Source of the DNA: a virus
Virus record (IMG/VR): IMGVR_UViG_3300035195_000113
Span: 1-59,930 of that record
Reading direction: 5' to 3' (one strand)
Length of the DNA: 59,930 nt
Under the pieces are notes generated by a model. It was not told the origin of the DNA. It did no database searches and worked only from the letters and a program-made list of their open reading frames with translations. A program made the position numbers and the translations under genes. Positions 31,101 through 38,258 of the stretch are shown here, piece after piece (the stretch's first letter is position 1; each line of letters starts with the position of its first letter).

Positions 31101-32707
31101 CCGTGTTAGACGTGCAAGGTACTTTAGGTCAACTATTCTCTGTAACAAACAGTTTAACTGGTGATTTATTCTCAGTATCAGATGTTTCAGGTGTTCCAAT
31201 ATTTAATGTTAATTCTAGTGGTTTATCTACTTTTGATGGAGATGTTAAAATTGATGGAGCAGTTGAAAACAATGGGATAACAACATACAACACCCCTGCT
31301 GGTGGCGTTGCTTTTAATTTAGATGCCGCGGCTGATAACTATGGTACATTTCGTTTAAGAACAAATGGAAATGCTAACAAGTGGGATGTAGGTATGAAAA
31401 ACGATAATGATTTTTATATTTATAACCAAGCCACTAGTGCTCAAGCTTTTGAAATAGATACAGCAAATAACATAGCAACTTTTAGCGCTACTACAAAATC
31501 AACAAGATTTACCTCAACAACAGCCTCTGGTTTACATTTTTCTAATTACACTGGAACTCAAGGTTGGCAAATTGGATCTGATAGTACAGCTGCTGGAATG
31601 TATATCTATAATGAAAATGGTACTTATGCAATGAAGCTTACTAGTGCTGGTACCGCAACTTTTGCAGGTAGTGGTACTTTTGCAGGAAATCTAACTGTTC
31701 AAGGTGGCACTTTAAATTTATCAGATGGTTCAACTTATGATTCTATAATAAATGCAGGATCTTCTTTAGCATTAAACTTTGATACCGATAATGATAGCAC
31801 TGGAGAGCTATTTAGAATCAATCATAATACAACAGCTATAAATGCAAATAATTTATTTAGTATAACAGAAACCGGTGCTGCAACTTTTGCAGGTACTGGT
31901 ACTTTTGAAACAACTCTTAATGTAAGCGCAACAGATGGTGGTGGCGCACCAGCTATGACAGCTGTAATAAACATGGCTGGTTATGAAGGTCGTGGTGTTG
32001 GAATAAAAATGAAAGATAACGTCACTACTAGCGGCGGCGGTGATGATAATGAGTGGTTTGTAGGTACTGGTTACAACCAGAGCGGTTTTAACATTGGATA
32101 TGCTGCTAATGGTTCTCAATCATCTTATTCTGCTCAAGCAAAACTTCAAATATCAACAAGTGGTACCGCAACTTTTGCAGGTAGTGTTATTGCTGGCGTA
32201 AGTGGAGTTGGTAATATTTACGTAGGAAATAATGCAACTGGAAATTTTGCAAGGTTCCATACAAATAATTCAGATACTTACTTTGATATGTCTTGTGGTG
32301 ATGTAATATGGAGACAAGGAAGTTCTGGTGGTAGTCATAGATTTGAACATGCTATGACCACCGGAACCTTTACATCATCTGGAGATATTGTAGCATTTGG
32401 ATCACCATCAGATAAAAGATTAAAAGAAAATATTAAACCTATTGAATCAGCGTTGAGTAAAGTAAGTAAATTACAAGGTGTAACGTTTGATTGGAAACAA
32501 TCAGATAGTATATTAGATATAAAAGAAGATATAGGGTTTATAGCGCAAGATGTAAAAGAAGTTGTACCAGAGCTTGTTAGAGAAAATGAAGATGGCATGT
32601 TATCAATGAGACACCAAGGTATCGCACCAATACTACTTGAAGCTATAAAAGAATTAAAAGCTGAAATAGAAGAGTTAAAGTCTAACAAATGTAATTGTAA
32701 TAAATAA
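28187..32707 (+). CDS. Long tail fibre/spike with C-terminal S74 intramolecular chaperone domain, 1506 aa
   Basis: Modular beta-rich fibre with ATFAG repeats. A segment LFSVTDSLTGDLFSVSD near the N-terminus recurs almost unchanged near residue 975. The C-terminus from about 1408 is a peptidase S74 domain: SDKRLKENI (Ser1408 and Lys1413 as candidate catalytic pair), FDWKQSD, DIGFIAQDVKEVVPELV, then a terminal coiled coil and CNCNK. S74 domains assist trimer folding and then cleave themselves off. Major host-recognition candidate. Confidence 0.88.
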   Translation: MANEFKVKKGLIVDGSNTVLDIQGTQGQLFSVTDSLTGDLFSVSDVSGIPILNVNSSGVIDVDGYINVDGYINLSGTTTDYYIGGSGGGKATNELRIGSATTTNTVALELYHSANPVSLGVSYSGGAGLAFIESAHSSYDVNTHVLFKPGGTETWRIGSHGTNASSKFEIRPAAAGHDFVLADNSGNSIITSDTSTKAVTFAGNITSTAGYIQAYANSDTAPGFRMQSNDTHGWEFLHRGTEGDFALNRETSGTTTQALRISRSTGAATFAGDVTVTGGQLFLGGTTYAIENVSNNYGIRNSSGNYGGSDDTNAYTTPQDFFHIPGIVRIGPKFATTDRDHIRIVPAGSTSTIEMPNENAYIHNNAGNIVLRTGSSTDAVIVSGANTAFAGRITSTKSSSHTAQGTFSAANAHLDLYNNLEANTDQKGSIINFSDNYYDGSSYIKTTRAGIKGGTDVTGNNGAGYLEFYTNHSSANTPRLVLRLDKDKNATFEGEITSGDDINTPTKVVVGESATSEVRLKKTNAGNAKLSFYNNDGTSSTQQSYLSLDATENIVLYGASGVGQYFYAGGVLNETKIGANSTFAGRVKGVNFTSKENAAAGGFIASRDYLIAGTGDRGGGLVINDVSGARHALYAGGHDLTFAKETDDGSGAISHDIWMRANATNSAGNVTSLEFFKNATFAAQVSTGGDLTVGGTSGDTGNAFAVNRGSDGAQALRIQNTGEVVTTANYFYAASSGTSMYVQNTAIFRGAIQNDGGDVRIADNLKVDNKIGIGVSPTTLLHLDGTGDAIRVESKNTGSAGAQMDLLYFKQTNAPADDDIQGLINFGGYYSGTSSAYSSSIRSVWTDASEKHGQLEFWTRDDTDFAQRLKIDHDGAATFTGNVDIYTGAGSATLNIGRNASEKLQIDQTDQETVLTANNDSDSDGTHNFRLNRVFAGTGANNFKIQKGGVDQLSIDTNANVTIDSSSASGSTVLDVQGTLGQLFSVTNSLTGDLFSVSDVSGVPIFNVNSSGLSTFDGDVKIDGAVENNGITTYNTPAGGVAFNLDAAADNYGTFRLRTNGNANKWDVGMKNDNDFYIYNQATSAQAFEIDTANNIATFSATTKSTRFTSTTASGLHFSNYTGTQGWQIGSDSTAAGMYIYNENGTYAMKLTSAGTATFAGSGTFAGNLTVQGGTLNLSDGSTYDSIINAGSSLALNFDTDNDSTGELFRINHNTTAINANNLFSITETGAATFAGTGTFETTLNVSATDGGGAPAMTAVINMAGYEGRGVGIKMKDNVTTSGGGDDNEWFVGTGYNQSGFNIGYAANGSQSSYSAQAKLQISTSGTATFAGSVIAGVSGVGNIYVGNNATGNFARFHTNNSDTYFDMSCGDVIWRQGSSGGSHRFEHAMTTGTFTSSGDIVAFGSPSDKRLKENIKPIESALSKVSKLQGVTFDWKQSDSILDIKEDIGFIAQDVKEVVPELVRENEDGMLSMRHQGIAPILLEAIKELKAEIEELKSNKCNCNK

Positions 32708-34263
32708 TGGCTGTACCAGGAAGTGGAGAAATAACTTTAAGTAAAATAGCTAAAGAATTCGTGCATGATGATTATAATAATTCAAGTTCACCTTCAAGTG
32801 AAATTAGCTTGCAAAAACTATCAACACATGCAGCTGATGGAAGTTTTGACGCTACAAATTTAGAAAGCCCAAATCACCCTGACGGAAACGCTTCTCATGG
32901 TATGTCAGAGTTTTACAGTTATGATCATGACTACGTACCAATACCTTGTAACAAAGCAATGGATGTTGTTCTTGTAATTGACTACACAGGTAGTATGGGT
33001 GACGAGTTTAACTCTACCTCCTCTAGTAACCCGGGTTTAAAAGCACAAGTTACAAATATTACTAATAAAGTTGCTGAAAGATCTAGTGGTGATTATAGAT
33101 TAGCTATGGTTTTAGTAGATGCTATAAACGGCTCAAGCACTAATGGACTTACTTATTCTGATAGCTCAACTTACAGCGGTTTACCTTCTGCTAACAAACA
33201 TCAACAACAAATAGTGTCTGGTAGAAACGTTCACTCAACTGCTGTTGTAAAATTTGCTACTGCAAATAATACTGATTTTGCTGCTAAACTAAATTTATTA
33301 GCAGCAGCGGACAATAACAACGGTAACATGAAGCTAGGTTCTGGTCAAAGCACTGTAGGTTGGGAGGTTGCTTTAAATCAAGTTTTAAGTAATAATTTTG
33401 CTGGTACTTTTAGGTCAAATGTTAATAGAATGATTATATTTGTAACAGACACAAGCCCTGAGGGTACTTCAACAGGTGGGTTTAATGGTGCTGAAGAAAC
33501 AACTTTAATGGGTAGTTTAAGTAATACAGCTGTATCTAATAATACAACTATATCTATTATTAAGAGTGGAACCACAAATCCTACCTCTAGTGATGGCACT
33601 ACAACCGCACAAGCAATATATAGTGGTTACGCTAATAACACTGGCGGTTTAACTAATTTTAGCAGTATTCTTAACTCAGCAAATATAGTCACTTTTATAA
33701 ATAATATATGTAATACTATAGAGACTAACTTTGCTACAGTTGTTACAAACGCAGAAAGTGCTGTAACTAATACTAGTTTTACAATGAATGGTAACGTAAC
33801 GGCTCAAGGTGGGTCAACAGTTACTGCAAGAGGTTTTGTTAGATCAACATCATCTATTAGTTTATTTATAGGTGCATCTGGTGTAACCAATACAACTGCT
33901 GGTTCTGGTACAGGAACTTTTGGATCAGGTGTTACTAGCTTAAGCGGTGGCACAACACATTATTATAAAGCATACGCAACAAATAGTACTGGAACATCTT
34001 ATGGTGATATGGAAACTGTAACAACTAATAGTTTAACTACTTACAGTAGTTCTTTAGCCGGAAGAACAACTGATGTTTGTGGCTTCGCTACAAATCAATT
34101 ATATCATCATGATGGATCTAACAGTTATCCAATTGTAAATGATGTTGTTTATTCAGATTCAGGAGGTACAACATTTTTAGCTAGTGGCTTTAGAAAATTA
34201 GGTAACGGTGGTAAATACAGAGTTGACCAAAATGGAGTAGTTGGTCAAATAAGTCTTTGTTAA
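32707..34263 (+). CDS. Virion protein with von Willebrand factor A and FN3-like domains, 518 aa
   Basis: The N-terminal phage-type start GSGEITLSKIAKEF and MSEFYSYDH gives way to a vWA domain: DVVLVIDYTGSMG contains a MIDAS motif at residues 92-96 (D-x-T-G-S), and later MIIFVTDTSPEG supplies the C-terminal acidic site. An FN3-like domain follows (ARGFVRSTSS, HYYKAYATNSTGTSYGD), then a Cys-containing small domain. vWA proteins bind ligands through metal; here surface adhesion is likely. Confidence 0.8.
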   Translation: MAVPGSGEITLSKIAKEFVHDDYNNSSSPSSEISLQKLSTHAADGSFDATNLESPNHPDGNASHGMSEFYSYDHDYVPIPCNKAMDVVLVIDYTGSMGDEFNSTSSSNPGLKAQVTNITNKVAERSSGDYRLAMVLVDAINGSSTNGLTYSDSSTYSGLPSANKHQQQIVSGRNVHSTAVVKFATANNTDFAAKLNLLAAADNNNGNMKLGSGQSTVGWEVALNQVLSNNFAGTFRSNVNRMIIFVTDTSPEGTSTGGFNGAEETTLMGSLSNTAVSNNTTISIIKSGTTNPTSSDGTTTAQAIYSGYANNTGGLTNFSSILNSANIVTFINNICNTIETNFATVVTNAESAVTNTSFTMNGNVTAQGGSTVTARGFVRSTSSISLFIGASGVTNTTAGSGTGTFGSGVTSLSGGTTHYYKAYATNSTGTSYGDMETVTTNSLTTYSSSLAGRTTDVCGFATNQLYHHDGSNSYPIVNDVVYSDSGGTTFLASGFRKLGNGGKYRVDQNGVVGQISLC

Positions 34264-34339
34264 TAATATAACAGTTAAAAACTGTGAAAATAGCGTAATA
34301 ATATAAACATAGAATAACAATTTAAAAAAAAACAAAACA

Positions 34340-34711
34340 ATGGGATTAAAAGGAGCATACAATTTTAAAGGTATAGCGTTAACCGATGCTTACTTACAAG
34401 TAGGTAGCATTAACTGCAACTACTACTATAATTCATCGCAAAATTTAAAAACTGCTGCTGTGTACAATCCAGATGGTAGTTTAAAAACTGAAGCGGTGTA
34501 TGAAACGATTTGGGTAAAATCACCTAGCTCAAACGTTAGTGTGAAAGTATTTAAGGATAAAGCAACGAAAGACGCTAATCCAAACTCTCAACTAACTGAG
34601 TTTGGTTTTAGTTTTACTGGATCTGTAGCTGACTCAGCAAAGAATCACGTAAAGCAAGCTTACGTAGCTTTAAAAGCAGACGATAAGTACAAGGATTATA
34701 CAGACGTATAA
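34340..34711 (+). CDS. Hypothetical virion protein, 123 aa
   Basis: MGLKGAYNFKGIALTDAYLQVG, then beta-rich IWVKSPSSNVSVKVFKDKATK. It resembles small tail/fibre-associated proteins of aquatic phages. It follows a 76-base gap with a weak hairpin (ACAGTT-AAA-AACTGT at 34271-34285). Function unknown. Confidence 0.6.
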   Translation: MGLKGAYNFKGIALTDAYLQVGSINCNYYYNSSQNLKTAAVYNPDGSLKTEAVYETIWVKSPSSNVSVKVFKDKATKDANPNSQLTEFGFSFTGSVADSAKNHVKQAYVALKADDKYKDYTDV

Positions 34712-34742
34712 TAAACAATTAACAATTAAATTAAATTAAATT

Positions 34743-35024
34743 ATGGCAAAAGAAGAAGTAATTGATCTAGCTCCAGCGGTGGACAAGATTACAGATGAAC
34801 AATTAAAAGAATTACAAGGTTTAGTAGGACAAATTAATAACATCCAACTAAGCATTGGTCAATTAGAGACTCAAAAAGCAGGTATGCTTCAAGGTGTTGG
34901 AGAGCTACAGTTAAAATTAAAAGACACGCAAGCTAGTCTTGAAAAAGAATATGGTAAAGTGTCTGTTAATATTCAAGATGGATCTATTAAGCCTATAGAA
35001 GATGAAGCTGATAAGAAAGATTAG
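34743..35024 (+). CDS. Coiled-coil protein, 93 aa
   Basis: Highly helical, with heptad-like LKELQGLVGQINNIQLSIGQL continuing to LQLKLKDTQASLEKEYG, and acidic ends. No catalytic residues. Its 3' end overlaps the next start by 23 bases. Probably a structural or chaperone accessory; a family match I recall from aquatic phages is only general. Confidence 0.6.
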   Translation: MAKEEVIDLAPAVDKITDEQLKELQGLVGQINNIQLSIGQLETQKAGMLQGVGELQLKLKDTQASLEKEYGKVSVNIQDGSIKPIEDEADKKD

Positions 35025-35220
35025 TATTGGTAAAGATTATAAAAATGAAGCTATGCATTATGCCGTGGGCCAAGAGGTCTACGGCGGGCATACTATTTGT
35101 CATATAACAGAGGAAGATGACAAGTTTAGTATATTTATTAAAAAAGCTGATGAGGTTTTACCTTGGAAAGATTTTAATAAAAACATGGCGGTAGCTATTG
35201 AATATAATCTAGAATACTAA
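35002..35220 (+). CDS. Conserved phage protein of unknown function, 72 aa
   Basis: MKLIRKISIGKDYKNEAMHYAVGQ then EVYGGHTICHITEEDDKFSIFIKK and EVLPWKDFN. I recall this small beta-rich protein from other aquatic phages; it has no known role. The start lies within the previous gene, so it is translationally coupled. Confidence 0.6.
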   Translation: MKLIRKISIGKDYKNEAMHYAVGQEVYGGHTICHITEEDDKFSIFIKKADEVLPWKDFNKNMAVAIEYNLEY

Positions 35221-35221
35221 C

Positions 35222-35815
35222 ATGAGGAGTATTTTTGATTTTGTTGTTGAGCCACTTGGTTCTAGATATAACAACAATAAAAAGGTAGAAGGCGGAGACT
35301 TGATACTTAATACACAAATATTCACACACCAAAGCGTAAATAGGTTAGGTATCGTTAAAAGCTTACCTACAACAGGTGACACTAATATTAAGGTAGGTGA
35401 CACTGTTGTTGTCCATCACAACGTATTTAGAAGATACCATGACGTCAGAGGTGTAGAGAAAAACGGTAGAAGCTACATAGATGATAATAATTATTTATGT
35501 TCTTTTGAACAAATCTTTTTATATAAAAATAAAAACGAGTGGAAAGCACCTAGGGGTTATTCATTTGTAAAACCTATTGAATCTAATAATATTTTTAATC
35601 TTAACAAAGAAAAGCCTAGTATTGGTGTTGTAAAGTATCTTGATGAAAACTTTGACTCACAAATACAACAAGGTGATCTAGTTGGTTTCACTCCTGGTAG
35701 TGAATATGAATTTGTAGTAGACGATGAAAGATTATATAGAGTTGGATCTCGATCATTAACTATAAAATATGAATATCAAGGAGACGAAAAAGAATATAAT
35801 CCAAGCTGGGCATAA
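35222..35815 (+). CDS. Tandem GroES-like (Cpn10-fold) protein, 197 aa
   Basis: The first half follows the GroES order: FDFVVEPLG, GGDLILN (mobile-loop-like), RLGIVKSLP, IKVGDTVVVHHN, YLCSFEQIFLYK. The second half repeats it more loosely: GYSFVKPIE, PSIGVVKYLDE, QQGDLVGFTPGSEYEFVVDD, RLYRVG. It is proposed to be a two-domain co-chaperonin-like or capsid-assembly factor, like T4 gp31 in role. It sits just before the terminase genes. The fold call is by pattern only. Confidence 0.6.
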   Translation: MRSIFDFVVEPLGSRYNNNKKVEGGDLILNTQIFTHQSVNRLGIVKSLPTTGDTNIKVGDTVVVHHNVFRRYHDVRGVEKNGRSYIDDNNYLCSFEQIFLYKNKNEWKAPRGYSFVKPIESNNIFNLNKEKPSIGVVKYLDENFDSQIQQGDLVGFTPGSEYEFVVDDERLYRVGSRSLTIKYEYQGDEKEYNPSWA

Positions 35816-36044
35816 AGCAGTTGAAGAACTTATAAAAGTAGCTGGTGAAAAAATAGTTGATTCTGGAGATGATATATCTGCTGATAGATTAAAAAATGCC
35901 GCTGCTACTAAAAAGCTAGCTATATTCGATGCTTTTGAGATACTTAATAGAATACAAGAAGAGGAAGATATGCTTAATGATGTAGTTAAAGAGGAAGTTG
36001 AAGAGACATCATTTGGTGGCTTTGCAGAAAGAAGATCTAAATAA
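35769..36044 (+). CDS. Hypothetical helical protein upstream of the large terminase (possible small terminase), 91 aa
   Basis: MNIKETKKNIIQAGHKAVEELIK, then a helical acidic body with EEDMLNDVVKEEVEE and a tail ERRSK. Position directly before the large terminase, the small size and the helical make-up fit a terminase small subunit, but no DNA-binding HTH is clear. It overlaps the previous gene by 47 bases. Confidence 0.5.
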   Translation: MNIKETKKNIIQAGHKAVEELIKVAGEKIVDSGDDISADRLKNAAATKKLAIFDAFEILNRIQEEEDMLNDVVKEEVEETSFGGFAERRSK

Positions 36045-38257
36045 TGTACAAGCAATCACTGTATAAGGTTGTAGAACCTATAAAAATAAACACAGTCAAG
36101 AGGCTTAACAAAGCTAAGAAGTGGGATTATGGCTATAACAAAGAGCATGATGTTGTTGTTATATCTAAAACTGGGCAGATAGGTGAAATATATGAAATAC
36201 AAAATTTTAAAATAGCATTACCTAAATGTGTAAGTCCACATAAGTTTGATAGTAATAAATGGGAAGTTAGTGATTACCCTAGAGAATTAAAAAGAATAAA
36301 AACTATATTTGATTGGAAAAATTATGCAGATGATTTCAAGAAAAAATATATAGATTATATAGAAGATGAGTTTAAAAAAAGAGAAGAAGGTTTTTGGTAT
36401 TATAATCAAGGTAAACCTACTTACATTACTGGCACTCATTATATGTACTTGCAGTGGTCCAAAATTGATGTTGGGCAGCCAGACTTTCGAGAAGCAAATA
36501 GACTATTCTATATATTCTGGGAAGCTTGCAAAGCAGATACAAGATGCTACGGAATGTGCTACCTTAAAAATAGACGTTCAGGATTCTCTTTTATGGCTTC
36601 AGGAGAAGCGGTTAATCAAGCAACAATATCATCTGATGCTAGATTCGGTATCTTATCAAAGTCAGGACCAGATGCTAAAAAAATGTTTACCGACAAGGTT
36701 GTACCAATATCTGTAAATTACCCTTTCTTTTTTAAACCTATACAAGATGGTATGGATAGGCCAAAAACAGAACTTGCGTATAGAGTTCCTGCTAGTAAGC
36801 TCACAAGAAGAAGTATTGTTAGCTCTGACAAGCCAGAAGAGTTAGAAGGTCTTGATACAACTATTGATTGGAAAAATACAGGTGATAACAGTTACGATGG
36901 TGAGAAACTTAAATTATTAGTACATGATGAAAGTGGTAAATGGGAAAGACCTAATAATATATTAAATAACTGGAGGGTTACTAAAACAACATTACGATTA
37001 GGTAGTAGAGTTATTGGTAAGTGTATGATGGGATCAACATCAAACGCTTTAGATAAAGGAGGAGATAATTTTAAGAAACTATATAAAGCTTCAGATGTTA
37101 CAAAAAGAAACCGCAATGGACAGACAAGCTCGGGACTATATTCTTTATTCATACCTATGGAATGGAACTACGAGGGATTCATTGATTCTTATGGAATACC
37201 TGTATTCGACACACCTGAAACAGAAAAGGTTGGACCTTTTGGCGAGGCTATAGATATAGGTATACTAGAACATTGGCAAAATGAAGTAGATGGTTTAAAA
37301 GACGATGGAGATGCTTTAAATGAATTTTACAGACAATTTCCAAGAACTGAAGAACATGCGTTTAGAGACGAAACAAAAAACAGTATATTTAATTTAGCTA
37401 AAATATACGAGCAAATAGATTACAACGAGGAAACAAACTACATAAACACTATAACCACTGGTAATTTTCAATGGGTTAATGGTGTTAAAGATAGCAAAGT
37501 TATATTCTACCCTGATAAAAATGGTAGATTTAAATTAAGCTGGACACCACCAGCTCATTTACAAAATAACGTTATATTAAAAAATGGCTATAAAAAACCA
37601 GGTAATGAACACATGGGTGTTTTTGGTTGCGATAGTTACGATATATCTGGTACTGTTGACGGTAAAGGCTCTAAAGGTTCTTTACATGGGTTAACAAAGT
37701 TTAGCATGGAAGATGCACCAGCAAATCATTTCTTTTGTGAATATATAGCTAGACCACAAACCGCTGAGATCTTCTTTGAAGATGTTTTAATGGCACTTGT
37801 ATTTTATGGGATGCCTATACTAGCAGAAAATAATAAACCTCGTCTATTGTATTATTTAAGAAGACGTGGTTATAGAGGCTTTAGTATGAATAGACCAGAT
37901 AAAGTATGGAATAAGTTGTCTATAGCTGAAAAAGAAGTTGGTGGAATACCTAACTCTAGTGAAGATATAAAACAATCTCATGCTGCAGCAATAGAAATGT
38001 ACATACAAGACCACGTTGGTATAAAAAGTGACGGTAGTCATGGTACAGTTTATTTTAACGAACTTCTTAATGATTGGTCTAAGTTCGATATAAACAATAG
38101 AACCAAGTTTGATGCATCTATAAGTTCTGGTTTAGCTATAATGGGTTGTAATAGACATTTGTATGCACCCAACGCTAAAGTAGAAAAACAAAAAGTAAAT
38201 ATAAGTTTTGCTAGATATAAACAATCTGGCATACAATCAAAATTAATAGAAAATTAA
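36044..38257 (+). CDS. terL: Terminase large subunit
   Basis: 737 aa. Packaging ATPase: an atypical Walker-A-like segment KNRRSGFSF at 175-183 and Walker B LKLLVHDESGKW with D295/E296. The C-terminal nuclease domain starts around GVFGCDSYD (Asp530) and continues through ANHFFCEYIARP. It cuts concatemeric DNA and pumps it through the portal. The neighbours (portal, scaffold, capsid) support the call. The Walker A lacks the usual GKT/GKS ending, as in some Bacteroidota podovirus terminases. Confidence 0.85.
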   Translation: MYKQSLYKVVEPIKINTVKRLNKAKKWDYGYNKEHDVVVISKTGQIGEIYEIQNFKIALPKCVSPHKFDSNKWEVSDYPRELKRIKTIFDWKNYADDFKKKYIDYIEDEFKKREEGFWYYNQGKPTYITGTHYMYLQWSKIDVGQPDFREANRLFYIFWEACKADTRCYGMCYLKNRRSGFSFMASGEAVNQATISSDARFGILSKSGPDAKKMFTDKVVPISVNYPFFFKPIQDGMDRPKTELAYRVPASKLTRRSIVSSDKPEELEGLDTTIDWKNTGDNSYDGEKLKLLVHDESGKWERPNNILNNWRVTKTTLRLGSRVIGKCMMGSTSNALDKGGDNFKKLYKASDVTKRNRNGQTSSGLYSLFIPMEWNYEGFIDSYGIPVFDTPETEKVGPFGEAIDIGILEHWQNEVDGLKDDGDALNEFYRQFPRTEEHAFRDETKNSIFNLAKIYEQIDYNEETNYINTITTGNFQWVNGVKDSKVIFYPDKNGRFKLSWTPPAHLQNNVILKNGYKKPGNEHMGVFGCDSYDISGTVDGKGSKGSLHGLTKFSMEDAPANHFFCEYIARPQTAEIFFEDVLMALVFYGMPILAENNKPRLLYYLRRRGYRGFSMNRPDKVWNKLSIAEKEVGGIPNSSEDIKQSHAAAIEMYIQDHVGIKSDGSHGTVYFNELLNDWSKFDINNRTKFDASISSGLAIMGCNRHLYAPNAKVEKQKVNISFARYKQSGIQSKLIEN

Positions 38258-38258
38258 T

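Larger units (their letters stand above)
22456..32181 (+). repeat. Dispersed GCAACTTTTGCAG repeats in two fibre genes
   Basis: Eight exact copies of the 13-base GCAACTTTTGCAG at about 22456, 23668, 24124, 28988, 30221, 31655, 31880 and 32168, plus several one- or two-base variants. All lie in the 1009-aa and 1506-aa fibre genes and encode the ATFA(G) module boundary with the same codons. Confidence 0.7.

Noticed and set aside
34271-34285. ACAGTT-AAA-AACTGT hairpin after the vWA gene as terminator
   Set aside because: Only six AT-rich pairs and no T run follows; too weak to list as a terminator.
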